Shown here piece after piece: positions 40,257-49,205 of a stretch of DNA of 64,000 bases. The position numbers were made by a program, and so were the translations under genes. Source of the DNA: Natrialbaceae archaeon. Its GTDB lineage: Archaea > Halobacteriota > Halobacteria > Halobacteriales > Natrialbaceae. The number at the start of each line of letters is the position of its first letter. Within the stretch, counting starts at the first letter, position 1. Under the pieces are notes generated by a model. It saw only the letters and a program-made list of their open reading frames with translations. It was not told the DNA's origin and did no database searches. The DNA lies in NCBI GenBank assembly GCA_003559215.1, contig PWMF01000221.1, forward strand, positions 1 through 64,000, in the 5' to 3' direction.

Positions 40257-41603
40257 ATGACCGACGACCACTCTCGCGACCTGTACGACCGGGCGCTGTC
40301 GGTGATGCCCGGTGGCGTCAACTCGGCGGTTCGCGCGGCGATCGAGCCCTACCCATTCTTCGTCCAGAAGGGCGACGGCGGCCACGTCATCGACGCGGAC
40401 GGCAACCGCTACATCGACTGGGTGATGGGCCTGGGCCCGCTGCTTCTGGGTCACGACCTGCCCGAACCCGTTCGCGCGAGCATCCAGCGAAAGGCCAGCG
40501 AGGGGCCGATGTACGGCACCCCGACCGAAATCGAGGTCGACCTGGCAGAGTTCGTCGTTCGCCACGTCCCCAGCGTCGAGAAGATCCGATTCGTCAACTC
40601 CGGCACCGAGGCGACGACCTCCGCCGTCCGACTGGCCCGGGGGTATACGGGTCGGAACAAGATCGTCGTCATGCAGGGTGGGTACCACGGCGCCCAAGAG
40701 TCGACGCTGGTCGAGGGCGACGCCGACGACCCCGCCCCCTCCTCTGCGGGCGTTCCGCAGTCGTTCGCCGAACACACCCTTCCCGTTCCGTTCAACGACG
40801 AGGACGCGATCCGCGAGGTCTTCGAGGAGCACGGCGACGACATCGCGGCCGTCATGACCGAGCCCATTCTCGGCAACTACGGCATCGTCTACCCCGAAGA
40901 CGGCTACCACGAGTTCCTCCGCGAAATCACCGACGAACACGGCTCGTTGCTGATCTTCGACGAGGTCATTACTGGCTTCCGCGTCGGCGGTCTCGGCTGC
41001 GCCCAGAGCGAGTTCGGCGTCACGCCCGACCTGACCACGTTCGGCAAGATCGTCGGTGGCGGCTTTCCTGTCGGCGCGATCGGCGGCCGAGCGGAGATCC
41101 TCGAGCACCTGGCTCCCTCGGGCCCGGTGTTCCAGGCCGGCACCTTCTCGGGCCACCCCGTCACGATGGCCGCGGGCCTCGAGACCCTGCAGTTCGCCGC
41201 CGAGAACGACGTCTACGGACATGTCAACGGGCTCGGCGAGCAGCTTCGGAGCGGGCTGACGGAGATCCTCGCCGATCAGGCGCCGAGTTACACCGTCACC
41301 GGTACCGACAGTATGTTCAAGGTGATCTTCACCCGCGACGGACCGGGCGCGAACTCGCTCGAAGAGCAGTGCTCGAGCGGCTGTCGACAGCGACCGGCCT
41401 GCCCGCGCTACGACACCTGTCCGAAGAACGCGACCGACGTGAAAAACGCCGAGACCGACCGCTGGCGGCGGATATTCTGGGGCCAGATGAAAGAGCAGGG
41501 CGTGTTCCTCTCGCAGAACCAGTTCGAGTGCCAGTTCGTCAGCTACGGCCACACCGAGGAGGACGTCGAGGAGACCCTCGAAGCGTACAAGGAGGCGCTG
41601 TAG
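40257..41603 (+). CDS. hemL: Glutamate-1-semialdehyde 2,1-aminomutase
   Basis: 448-residue PLP enzyme making 5-aminolevulinate. Family motifs: [11 protein letters not shown] at the start, [19 protein letters not shown] (PLP-binding Asp), and the Schiff-base Lys in [14 protein letters not shown]. An odd Cys-rich insertion lies near the C-terminus: Cys372, Cys376, Cys382, Cys388 (C-x3-C-x5-C-x5-C) followed by KNATDVKN. Bacterial HemL has no such cluster; I recall it in other halobacterial sequences. ATG at 40257. It feeds HemB from the same region. Confidence 0.96.
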   Translation: MTDDHSRDLYDRALSVMPGGVNSAVRAAIEPYPFFVQKGDGGHVIDADGNRYIDWVMGLGPLLLGHDLPEPVRASIQRKASEGPMYGTPTEIEVDLAEFVVRHVPSVEKIRFVNSGTEATTSAVRLARGYTGRNKIVVMQGGYHGAQESTLVEGDADDPAPSSAGVPQSFAEHTLPVPFNDEDAIREVFEEHGDDIAAVMTEPILGNYGIVYPEDGYHEFLREITDEHGSLLIFDEVITGFRVGGLGCAQSEFGVTPDLTTFGKIVGGGFPVGAIGGRAEILEHLAPSGPVFQAGTFSGHPVTMAAGLETLQFAAENDVYGHVNGLGEQLRSGLTEILADQAPSYTVTGTDSMFKVIFTRDGPGANSLEEQCSSGCRQRPACPRYDTCPKNATDVKNAETDRWRRIFWGQMKEQGVFLSQNQFECQFVSYGHTEEDVEETLEAYKEAL

Positions 41604-41679
41604 TCGCGACGGTGATGTCGGAGCTTCGGCAGCGGACCGACGGACGAACGCCGGCCGACTCGAGCGCCGCGAGCGGCTG

Positions 41680-42366
41680 ATGGATCTCGAGTTCGCCCCG
41701 AACGCCACCGAACTCGACTGGGCCCGCGTCGCGGAGCGGCTGCTCTATCTGTTCCCGCCGGTGATCGGCGTCGGGGTCATCGGGGTGCTCCGGGAGGCCG
41801 ATCTCGGGGTCCCGTTGCTTCAGCGGGGACTGGTCCTGTTCGGTACGTTCGGGTACACGCTCCTGACGATCGGGTTGGCCGGAGCGCTCCTTCTGGACGC
41901 CCGGCGGGTCCGTCGGCAGCCGCTGGCGAGCGGCGAGTGGCGGCCGAACCCGTGGCTCAACGCGGCCTTCGCGCTGCTGTGGGCGCCGATCGCGGGCGTC
42001 GTCTACCTCTTTCGACGCCACCGTCGCTTCGGGACCCCGCCGGGCTGGTCGGAGTGGTGGATCGTCGTCGCGGTCTCGTTCGGAACGACGGTGATCGGAC
42101 TTGTCGCGGCGGTCGTCGCCGTCGTCCTCGCGTTTCCGGGGCCGTTACTGACCGTGATCGGGCTCTCCGGGGCGATCGCGTTCGGGGCGTTTCCGATCGC
42201 GATCCACCAGGATGCGGCCTACGTCTGTACCCGGAGTACTACCTGGCGGCCGAACCCCGGGCTCTACCTCGGACTCGCCTTCCTGACGCTGTTCGTAGCG
42301 CCGTTACAGCCGATCCTCGCCGGCTACTACCTCCTGCGACGTCACCGGACCCTCGGAACCCTGTAG
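41680..42366 (+). CDS. Hypothetical membrane protein
   Basis: 228 residues with about six helices, basic loops (RRHRRFG and RRHRTLG) near matching segments GEWRPNPWLNAAFALLWAPIAGVVYLFRRHRRFGTPP and TWRPNPGLYLGLAFLTLFVAPLQPILAGYYLLRRHRTLGTL. The two share the WRPNP start, so an internal duplication of a two-helix unit is evident. No known function. It lies between hemL and a convergent truncated hemoglobin. Confidence 0.75.
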   Translation: MDLEFAPNATELDWARVAERLLYLFPPVIGVGVIGVLREADLGVPLLQRGLVLFGTFGYTLLTIGLAGALLLDARRVRRQPLASGEWRPNPWLNAAFALLWAPIAGVVYLFRRHRRFGTPPGWSEWWIVVAVSFGTTVIGLVAAVVAVVLAFPGPLLTVIGLSGAIAFGAFPIAIHQDAAYVCTRSTTWRPNPGLYLGLAFLTLFVAPLQPILAGYYLLRRHRTLGTL

Positions 42367-42372
42367 CCGACG

Positions 42373-42738
42373 TTAGTCCGACGCAGTGACGATCTCCGGC
42401 CGATAGCTCGCGACTTCCTCCATGACGGCCCGTCGGTCCTCCTCGTCGACGTCGAACGACGCCAGCGTCTCGTCGAGGTGGGTCGCGATGGCGTCGAACT
42501 CGGTCGGCGTGATCCCCATCCCCTCGTGGGCCGCCTCCATCTCCGCGCCCGAGTACTCGACGGGTCCCCCCGTCACGGAGCTGATGAACTGCGTCTGGTG
42601 GGCCCGCTGTTTCTGCATGTCGACGTCCTCGAAGTAGTACGCGACTCGCTCGTCCTCGAGCACTCGATCGTAGAACTCATCGACGACCGACGCGATCGCG
42701 TCTCGGCCGCCGAGACGGTCGTAGAGTGTATCTGTCAC
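42373..42738 (-). CDS. glbN: Group I truncated hemoglobin
   Basis: 121-residue 2-on-2 globin that binds heme and reacts with O2 or NO. Features: LYDRLGGRDAIASVVDEFYDRVL with the distal Tyr at B10, an EDVDMQKQRAHQTQFIS segment with distal Gln at E7, and the proximal His in AAHEGMGIT. GTG start at 42738. It is encoded on the opposite strand between hemL and hemC, so it sits among the heme synthesis genes but is not co-transcribed with them. Confidence 0.93.
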   Translation of the reverse strand: MTDTLYDRLGGRDAIASVVDEFYDRVLEDERVAYYFEDVDMQKQRAHQTQFISSVTGGPVEYSGAEMEAAHEGMGITPTEFDAIATHLDETLASFDVDEEDRRAVMEEVASYRPEIVTASD

Positions 42739-42882
42739 GGAGAGGAGTAGTTAGCACTCGGTAATAAAGTCGGCCCCGAACATGTCGTCGACCCCGCGGC
42801 GGGGAACGGATCGATCGGCCTCGGTTCGAAAGCGCGGCCGACAAGCGTGCGCTTTTCATACCTCAGGCGACGAGTACCGCCC

Positions 42883-44004
42883 ATGAGAACGCGCGGGACG
42901 CTGCGACTGGCGACGCGGGGGTCGGACCTGGCCCGGCGACAGGCCGCCCTCGTACAGGAGGCCCTCGAGGAGCGACGGTACGAGGTCGAGCTCGTCACCG
43001 TCGAGACGACGGGCGACCAGATACGGGACGAACTGATTCACCGACTGGGGAAAACGGGGGCGTTCGTCCGCGAACTCGACGAGCGGGTCCTCGAGGGGGA
43101 GGTCGACGGCGCGATCCACTCGATGAAGGACATGCCGACCGACCAGCCCGACGAACTCGTGACGGCGGCGGTTCCCGAGCGTGGACGGCCGGGCGACGTC
43201 CTCGTCACCCCCGACGGGGCGACGCTGGGGGAGCTACCCGACGGGGCGACCGTCGGCACCTCGAGTCTCCGCCGTCGCGCACAGCTGCTATCGGAACGAC
43301 CGGACCTCGAGGTCGAGCCGCTGCGAGGGAACGTCGACACGCGCCTCGAGAAGCTCCTTGCACCGTCGCTGCAGGCCGAACACCAGGAGCGCAGCGAGTC
43401 CGACAAGGAACGCAAGGGAAACGTCGGGGACGAGGACTTCGAGCCCGAGTACGATCGAACCGTCGACGAGTGGTTCGACGAGCTCTCCGAGCTCGAGAAG
43501 CAGGCGCTGGGTCGGGAGGTCGAGACGGAGTACGATGCGATCGTGCTCGCCGAGGCCGGCCTCGAGCGCAGCGGTCTCGACCACTCCGTTGACTACCGAC
43601 AGCTGTCGCCGACGACGTTCGTCCCCGCCCCGGGACAGGGGGCCTTGGCCGTCACCGCGGTCGACGGCGAGACCGCAGACGATCTCCAGACGCTGCTCGA
43701 CCATCCCCGGAGTCGCGTCGAGACGACCGCCGAGCGCACCGTGCTCGCGGAACTGGGCGGGGGCTGTATCGCGCCGATCGGCGTCTATGCCGTCCTCCAG
43801 GGCGAGTACGTCCGCACCACGGTCACGGTGTTCGATCGTGACGGCGAGGAGTCCGTTACAGCGAGCCGGGACCTGCCCGTCGAGCACCACGCCGAGGCGG
43901 CCCGCGAGTTCGCCGCCGACCTCGCCGACCGCGGAGCCGCGGAACTGATCGAAGCCGCCAGCGAGGAGGCCGACCCCGCCTCGGAGGAGCCAGAGGGGAA
44001 CTGA
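42883..44004 (+). CDS. hemC: Hydroxymethylbilane synthase
   Basis: 373 residues from ATG 42883 (MRTRGTLRLATRGSDLARRQ). Polymerises four porphobilinogens on a dipyrromethane cofactor held by Cys in ELGGGCIAPIG. The basic substrate-binding RGNVDTRLEKLL, the DMPTDQP loop and the PAPGQGALAV motif are present. An acidic insertion of about 50 residues lies between NVDTRL and YDAIVLA, as is common in haloarchaeal HemC. The TGA stop overlaps the ATG of the methyltransferase by one base (TGATG), so translation is coupled. Confidence 0.97.
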   Translation: MRTRGTLRLATRGSDLARRQAALVQEALEERRYEVELVTVETTGDQIRDELIHRLGKTGAFVRELDERVLEGEVDGAIHSMKDMPTDQPDELVTAAVPERGRPGDVLVTPDGATLGELPDGATVGTSSLRRRAQLLSERPDLEVEPLRGNVDTRLEKLLAPSLQAEHQERSESDKERKGNVGDEDFEPEYDRTVDEWFDELSELEKQALGREVETEYDAIVLAEAGLERSGLDHSVDYRQLSPTTFVPAPGQGALAVTAVDGETADDLQTLLDHPRSRVETTAERTVLAELGGGCIAPIGVYAVLQGEYVRTTVTVFDRDGEESVTASRDLPVEHHAEAAREFAADLADRGAAELIEAASEEADPASEEPEGN

Positions 44005-44813
44005 TGAGCGACGCTGCCACAGCGCCGGAGCCCGGCACCGTCTACCTCGTCGGCAGCGGGCCCGGCGATCCCGAACTGCTGACCGTGAAGGCGAAGCGAC
44101 TGCTCGAGCGTGCAGACGTCGTCCTCCACGACAGGCTGCCCGGCCCCGAGATCCTCGAGGGGCTGTCGGCCGAACGCTGCGAGGACGTCGGCAAGCGAGG
44201 CGGCGGCGAACGCACGCCCCAGCCCGAGATCAACGAGCGACTGGTCGAACTCGCCCGCGAGGGGAACTCGATCGTCCGTCTGAAGGGCGGCGACTCGTTC
44301 GTCTTCGGCCGTGGCGGCGAAGAGGCGGAGTACCTCGCAGATCACGGCGTTCCGTTCGAGATCGTCCCCGGCGTCACCTCGGCCACCGCCGCCCCCGCCG
44401 TCGCCGGGATCCCCGTCACCCACCGCGAGCACACATCCTCGATCTCGATCGTCACGGGTCACGAAGACCCGACGAAGCCCGAGTCGGCCGTCGACTGGGA
44501 GGCCCTGGCCGACGTCGGCGGTACCATCGTCGTCCTGATGGGCGTCAAACGACTCCCCGACTACACCGACGCGCTGCTCGAAGCCGGTGCGGCTCCGGAA
44601 ACGCCGGTCGCGCTCGTCGAGCGCGCCACCTGGTCGAACCAGCAGGTCGCGACGGGAACCCTCGAGACGATCGTCGACGCCCGCGACGAGGTCGGCATCA
44701 ATCCGCCCGCGGTGACCGTCATCGGCGAGGTCGCCGCGACCAGGGCGAACGTCCTCGAGTTCCTCGCCAACGAAACGGCGAGCGAGGCGACAGCGACGGA
44801 TGGGGAGGTGTAA
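44004..44813 (+). CDS. cobA: Uroporphyrinogen-III C-methyltransferase
   Basis: 269-residue SAM-dependent SUMT that forms precorrin-2, the entry to siroheme, cobalamin and the archaeal alternative heme route. Motifs: VYLVGSGPGDPELLTVKAKRLLERADVVLHDRL, then KGGDSFVFGRGGEE, GIPVTHREHTSS and LMGVKRLPDYTDALL. It is complete and fits SUMT rather than the precorrin-6 type. It is the second gene of the hemC-cobA-hemD operon (1-base overlap with hemC; hemD starts 4 bases after the stop). Confidence 0.95.
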   Translation: MSDAATAPEPGTVYLVGSGPGDPELLTVKAKRLLERADVVLHDRLPGPEILEGLSAERCEDVGKRGGGERTPQPEINERLVELAREGNSIVRLKGGDSFVFGRGGEEAEYLADHGVPFEIVPGVTSATAAPAVAGIPVTHREHTSSISIVTGHEDPTKPESAVDWEALADVGGTIVVLMGVKRLPDYTDALLEAGAAPETPVALVERATWSNQQVATGTLETIVDARDEVGINPPAVTVIGEVAATRANVLEFLANETASEATATDGEV

Positions 44814-44817
44814 CCGA

Positions 44818-45561
44818 ATGCGAGAGCTCTCGGTCGCGGTGTTCCGACCCGACGACGAGCGCCTCGCGGACGCGGTCGAGCTGATCGACTCGCTCGGCGC
44901 GACGCCGGTACCGGACCCGATGCTGTCGATCGAAGCGACCGACGCCACCCCACGGGAGGACGCCGACTACGTCGTCCTAACGAGTAAGACCGGCGCCGAA
45001 CTCGTCGCCGACTCGGGCTGGAAGCCCGGCGGCGCGACCGTCTGCGCTATTGGCCCGAAGACGGCCGACGCCGTCCGCGAGGCGGGATACGAGGTCGACA
45101 TCGTCCCCGACGAGTACACCTCGAGCGGCCTGGTCGCAACCCTCTCCGATCGGATCGACGGCGCCAGGATCGAGGTCGCTCGCAGCGACCACGGTAGCCC
45201 CGTCCTGCTCGACGGGTTCGAGGCCGCCGGCGCGTACGTCCACGAGACAATCCTCTACCGGCTCGTTCGACCCGAGGGAAGCGGCGCGTCGGCCGAGCGG
45301 GCCGCCGACGGCGAGCTCGACGCGGCCTGCTTCACCTCCTCGCTGACCGTCGACCACTTCCTCGAGGCTGCCGCAGATCGGGGTCTGCACGAGGAGGCGC
45401 TCGCGGGACTCGAGGAGGCCACCGTCGGCGTCATCGGCGAGCCGACCCGGGAGACGGCCGCCGGACGCGGGATCGACGTCGACGTCGTCGCGAGCGAGGC
45501 GACCTTCGACGCCTTAGCCTGCGAGACGGTCGAGGCCGCGGCGCCGACGTATCGGGACTGA
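44818..45561 (+). CDS. hemD: Uroporphyrinogen-III synthase
   Basis: 247 residues from ATG 44818. Closes hydroxymethylbilane with ring-D inversion. Two-domain low-conservation family: ELSVAVFRPDDERLADAVELIDSLGATPVPDPMLSI at the N-terminus, DYVVLTSKTGAELV, AIGPKTADAVREAGYEVDIVPDEYTSSGLVATLSDRI and DAACFTSSLTVDHFLEAA. Gene order with hemC and the methyltransferase makes the call firm. Start after cobA stop, 4-base gap. Confidence 0.92.
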   Translation: MRELSVAVFRPDDERLADAVELIDSLGATPVPDPMLSIEATDATPREDADYVVLTSKTGAELVADSGWKPGGATVCAIGPKTADAVREAGYEVDIVPDEYTSSGLVATLSDRIDGARIEVARSDHGSPVLLDGFEAAGAYVHETILYRLVRPEGSGASAERAADGELDAACFTSSLTVDHFLEAAADRGLHEEALAGLEEATVGVIGEPTRETAAGRGIDVDVVASEATFDALACETVEAAAPTYRD

Positions 45562-45716
45562 TCGAGACGCGGCCGGCTCCTGTCGAGCGAGTCGAGCGAG
45601 GGCGACGGCACGGGCTCGAGGGGGCACTTCGACCCGCCGAAAGGCCGTGAGAAGGAGTCTCAACTGGCCGTCGCAAGGACGGACCATAATCTCTCCGAGC
45701 GACTAGCGCGTGTCGA

Positions 45717-46067
45717 ATGACAGTAGAACGATCTCGCAAACTCGACCTCGACCCGCCGGGAACGGTCGGGCTTCGAGTCGCGTTTTTCGTCCTCTGGGGG
45801 ATCGACATGGTCGCCGCCACGCTCTTCTTTCTCGTTCCCTACGCGACCGAACTCAATCCCGTCACCGTGATGTTCTACGAACTGCTCGGCCTCCCGGGCG
45901 TCGCCGTCGCCGCGGTCTGCTACGCCGCGATCGTCGTCGCGATCGGACACTTCCTCTCGGACCCGGTCGACCGTCGGTTCATCGGCGGGATGGTCGCCGT
46001 CTATCTCGTCCTCGTAACGAACAACGTCATCCTGCTTCTCTCGGGGAGCTCGCCGATCGCCGCCTAA
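45717..46067 (+). CDS. Small membrane protein, three helices
   Basis: 116 residues. Helices at about 19-42 (VAFFVLWGIDMVAATLFFLVPYATELNPVT), 53-74 (GVAVAAVCYAAIVVAIGHFL) and 87-110. Resembles DUF5658-like small membrane proteins of haloarchaea in length and arrangement, but I cannot confirm it. Followed 60 bases later by the RecJ-like gene on the same strand. Confidence 0.7.
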   Translation: MTVERSRKLDLDPPGTVGLRVAFFVLWGIDMVAATLFFLVPYATELNPVTVMFYELLGLPGVAVAAVCYAAIVVAIGHFLSDPVDRRFIGGMVAVYLVLVTNNVILLLSGSSPIAA

Positions 46068-46127
46068 CGGTTCGGCCGGGACCGGAGCTTTATCCCGTAT
46101 GCCGACCCACAATCGACCGATGAGCCG

Positions 46128-47633
46128 ATGACCGGACCGGTTCCCGAACTCGACGACCGAGCGATCGCGTGCGCACGACACCTCCGTGACCGCGATCGGG
46201 TGCTGCTCGCCTCACACATCGACGCCGACGGACTAACCAGCGCCGCGATCGCCGCGCAGGCGCTCGAGCGCGCGGGGATTCCGTTCGAGACCGTCTTCGA
46301 GAACCAGCTCGACGAGGCGGCGATCGCCGATATCGCCGCGACCGACTACGACACCGTGTTGTTCACGGACTTCGGCAGCGGCCAGCTCGATATCATCGGC
46401 GAGCACGAGGACGCGGGCGCTTTCACGCCGGTCATCGCCGACCATCACCAGCCCGCCGACCGCGAGACCGAGTACCACCTCAACCCGCTACTGTTCGGGA
46501 TCGACGGCGCCTCGGAGCTATCGGGTGCGGGAGCGAGCTACGTCCTCGCGCGGGCGCTGGCCGAGATCACGGCGGAAACCGACGACGACAGCGGACCGAT
46601 CGCAGCGGCGGATGGAGGTTCCGCGACCGCACGCGCCGACAACCGCGACCTCGCCGCCCTCACAGTGGTCGGCGCCGTCGGGGACATGCAGGCCTCCGGC
46701 GGCGAGCTCCACGGCGCGAACGCAGAGATCGTCGCCGAGGGCGTCGAGGCCGGCGTCGTCGAGACCGGCACGGACCTCGCGCTGTACGGCAAACAGACCC
46801 GCCCGTTACCGAAATTGCTCGAGTACGCGACCGACGTCCGCATCCCCGGGATCTCGAACGACCAGCGGGGGGCGCTCTCGTTTCTCGACGGGCTCGACCT
46901 CGAGTTGCAGTCCGAGGGCGAGTGGCGCTGCTGGGCCGAGCTGACCGGCGAGGAGAAACAGACCGTCGCCAGCGCGCTCGTCAAGCGGGCCGTCGAGCGG
47001 GGCGTCCCCGCGCCGAAGATCGACCAGCTGGTTGGCACCAGCTACGTGCTCAGCGAGGAGCCGATCGGCACGGAGCTGCGGGACGCCAGCGAGTTCTCGA
47101 CGCTGCTGAACGCGACCGCCCGGTACGAGCGAGCCGACGTCGGTCTCGGCGTCTGTCTGGGCGATCGGGAGGGCGCACTCGAACGCGCCCGCAAGCTCCT
47201 GCGTAACCACCGCCGAAACCTCTCGGAGGGGATCGACCTCGTCACCGAGGAAGGCGTCACCCACGAGGAACACGTCCAGTGGTTCCACGCCGAGGATCGC
47301 ATCCGCGAGACGATCGTCGGCATCGTCGCCGGGATGGCGATGGGCAACGACGGCGTCAGCCGATCGAAGCCGATTCTCGCGTTCGCGGAGAAGAGCGCGG
47401 ACGGAGACGGCGGAGCCGAGACCGAAGTCGAGGAAATCAAGGTCTCGGCCCGCGGCACCCACAGTCTCGTCCGAAAGGGACTGGACCTCTCGCAGGTGAT
47501 GGGCGAGGCCTCGCGGGCGGTCGGCGGCGACGGTGGGGGTCACGACGTCGCCGCCGGCGCCACCGTTCCGGCCGGAGCGGAAGCGGAGTTCGTCGAACAG
47601 GCCGACGCGATCGTCGGCGACCAACTCTCCTGA
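46128..47633 (+). CDS. RecJ-like DHH exonuclease (archaeal GAN/RecJ type)
   Basis: 501-residue single-strand-specific exonuclease. The DHH phosphoesterase motifs are in place: SHIDADGLTSAAI (motif I), FTDFGSGQ, ADHHQPADRET (motif III), and a C-terminal DHHA1 GGG-rich segment (GGDGGGHDVAAG). Archaeal RecJ/GAN associates with CMG/GINS at replication forks and acts in repair. The paralogue is unspecified here, because haloarchaea carry several RecJ-like proteins. ATG at 46128. Confidence 0.9.
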   Translation: MTGPVPELDDRAIACARHLRDRDRVLLASHIDADGLTSAAIAAQALERAGIPFETVFENQLDEAAIADIAATDYDTVLFTDFGSGQLDIIGEHEDAGAFTPVIADHHQPADRETEYHLNPLLFGIDGASELSGAGASYVLARALAEITAETDDDSGPIAAADGGSATARADNRDLAALTVVGAVGDMQASGGELHGANAEIVAEGVEAGVVETGTDLALYGKQTRPLPKLLEYATDVRIPGISNDQRGALSFLDGLDLELQSEGEWRCWAELTGEEKQTVASALVKRAVERGVPAPKIDQLVGTSYVLSEEPIGTELRDASEFSTLLNATARYERADVGLGVCLGDREGALERARKLLRNHRRNLSEGIDLVTEEGVTHEEHVQWFHAEDRIRETIVGIVAGMAMGNDGVSRSKPILAFAEKSADGDGGAETEVEEIKVSARGTHSLVRKGLDLSQVMGEASRAVGGDGGGHDVAAGATVPAGAEAEFVEQADAIVGDQLS

Positions 47634-47650
47634 CGGAGGCTGCTCGAGGC

Positions 47651-48406
47651 TCAGCTCGAGCGGTCCATCGACGCCGGAACCGTCGGCACCAGCGGCGCAC
47701 GCGAGGTCAACAGGTACGTCGACTTCCGGACCGCCCCCTTGGCGTACTGGATCGTGCTCTTGTAGACCGGCGTCCGCTTACCTCGGATCTGGGTTCGCCC
47801 CTCGAGGATGGCGTCGATGAGGTCGTCGCCGTCGATCTCGGCTTTAGTCGGGTTGGTGGCGTCGGGCGTGACGAGGATCTCCGTGTAGGCGCGGCCGACG
47901 TTCGGCAGGTAGTGGGCGTCGCTGGCGCCGATCTCGGGGTACTCCCGCCGTCTGGCGAATGTCCGAGCGCGACGGTTGCGGTAGCCGGTAAACAGCATCG
48001 AGTTGTAGACCTCGATCGCGTCCGCATCCCGGATGTGGCGCTTGCGAACGCCGTGACGGCTGCGCTGGAAGGGATGAGGGACGATGGCAACACCGCCGAG
48101 ATCGCGAACCGTCTCGACAGTCTTCATGAACGGCTGGCCCGGATCGGGTCGCTCCTCGACGCCGATCGCCAGTAGGTGGCCGTGTCGCGTCGATACCTCA
48201 ACGCCTGGGATTCCGACGAGGCCGTACTCCGGCGCGATCTCAGCGGCCCGGAGCGACTCGCCGATCTCGTCGTGGTCGGTGATGACGACTCCGTCGAGTC
48301 CGATATCCGCCGCGTGCTCGAGAACGAGTTCGATCGGTTCGTGACCGTCGTAGGAGTCGTCCGAGTGAACGTGAAAGTCGATGGCGAAAGGGATCTGAGC
48401 TGTCAT
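47651..48406 (-). CDS. PHP-domain phosphoesterase
   Basis: 251 residues from ATG 48406 (MTAQIPFAIDFHVHSDDSYDG). Metal motifs DFHVHSDDSYDG, VITDHDEI, GVEVSTRHGHLLAIG, VPHPFQRSRHG and GASDAHYLPNVG are all present. This arrangement matches the PHP proteins (with VxxAIGVEE) found near polymerase or tRNA genes in archaea; substrate unknown. It is convergent with the RecJ-like gene, 17 bases away. Confidence 0.88.
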   Translation of the reverse strand: MTAQIPFAIDFHVHSDDSYDGHEPIELVLEHAADIGLDGVVITDHDEIGESLRAAEIAPEYGLVGIPGVEVSTRHGHLLAIGVEERPDPGQPFMKTVETVRDLGGVAIVPHPFQRSRHGVRKRHIRDADAIEVYNSMLFTGYRNRRARTFARRREYPEIGASDAHYLPNVGRAYTEILVTPDATNPTKAEIDGDDLIDAILEGRTQIRGKRTPVYKSTIQYAKGAVRKSTYLLTSRAPLVPTVPASMDRSS

Positions 48407-48662
48407 GAGACCTCTCGAGTAGCGTCCGTTGTACACGGTAGTTCGGTCGGTCGCATAAGCGCTCCGCCACGCCTCGCCGGCAGATTCTATATCGTAATAT
48501 GCAATTTATTGGCTCCGTCCGGGACCGACTGCCTCACCACGAGAGACCGATAGCGACGAACTCGCTTCTGACGCCGAGCGCTCGCAAAAACTGCAGCGGC
48601 CGTACCTCGACACAGCCGGTCAGTAAGCGGTTGTTACGGCGAGCGAACCCGAGTCCGGGCTG

Positions 48663-49043
48663 TCAGCGGGAACCGTCCGGAATCGCGTCGCCGAGCGAGA
48701 CGCCGTTCAGAACGTTCCGAATCTCGAGTGGATCAGTCCGATTCTCGAGGCGATCGTGCAGTCGGGACATACACTCGAGCAGTCCCTCGACGGCCGCCCG
48801 CCGGGTCGGCACACGGCCGATGCGCTCGGTGATCGCCCGATCGTCGAGTGCGTACTGGTACTGCAGTTCCCAGCAGTGGCTCAGTCCGAGTCCAGGGTGG
48901 AAGCTGTCGGCGGTCGTCCGGTCCGCGATGAGTTCGATCGGCGGCCGAGCGTGACGGTACGCGAGATAGCCACGGCAGCACTCGACCGGCCCCCATCCCG
49001 GCGGAAGCGCTTCCGGAGGGACGGGGTGTTGATCGGATGACAT
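48663..49043 (-). CDS. Hypothetical protein conserved in style with halobacterial proteins
   Basis: 126 residues starting MSSDQHPVPPEALPPGWGPVE. It has a WGPVECCRGYLAYRH beta-like start, four Cys in total, a central GLGLSHCWELQYQYALDDRAITERIG and a C-terminal helix. Coding character is strong in this frame only. No catalytic motif was recognised and function is unknown. ATG at 49043, divergent from the DUF5783-like gene. Confidence 0.65.
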   Translation of the reverse strand: MSSDQHPVPPEALPPGWGPVECCRGYLAYRHARPPIELIADRTTADSFHPGLGLSHCWELQYQYALDDRAITERIGRVPTRRAAVEGLLECMSRLHDRLENRTDPLEIRNVLNGVSLGDAIPDGSR

Positions 49044-49205
49044 CGTGGCTCGCTATCCCGGTGAGAGGGATGGTGGTGCCGCCTGCGTGTGCGTGGGTCG
49101 TATGTAGGAACCCCGTACCATGTCAGAGTTGTTACTAGTGTCGTGTTACTATGTGTCAAGCTGCCGATCGTCCGACTTTTGTCCTCGCTCGCGTTCGTAG
49201 ACGGT

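Noticed and set aside
38229-41708. 1159-codon open frame on the minus strand
   Set aside because: It is antisense to Amt-PII and hemL, which have clear family motifs. Long antisense frames are expected in high-GC haloarchaeal DNA; the translation is Arg/Asp/Val-rich without domains.
48499-48954. 151-codon plus-strand frame between PHP and DUF5783-like genes
   Set aside because: It mirrors the minus-strand gene at 48663-49043 and its Ser/Arg-rich translation is typical of a shadow frame.
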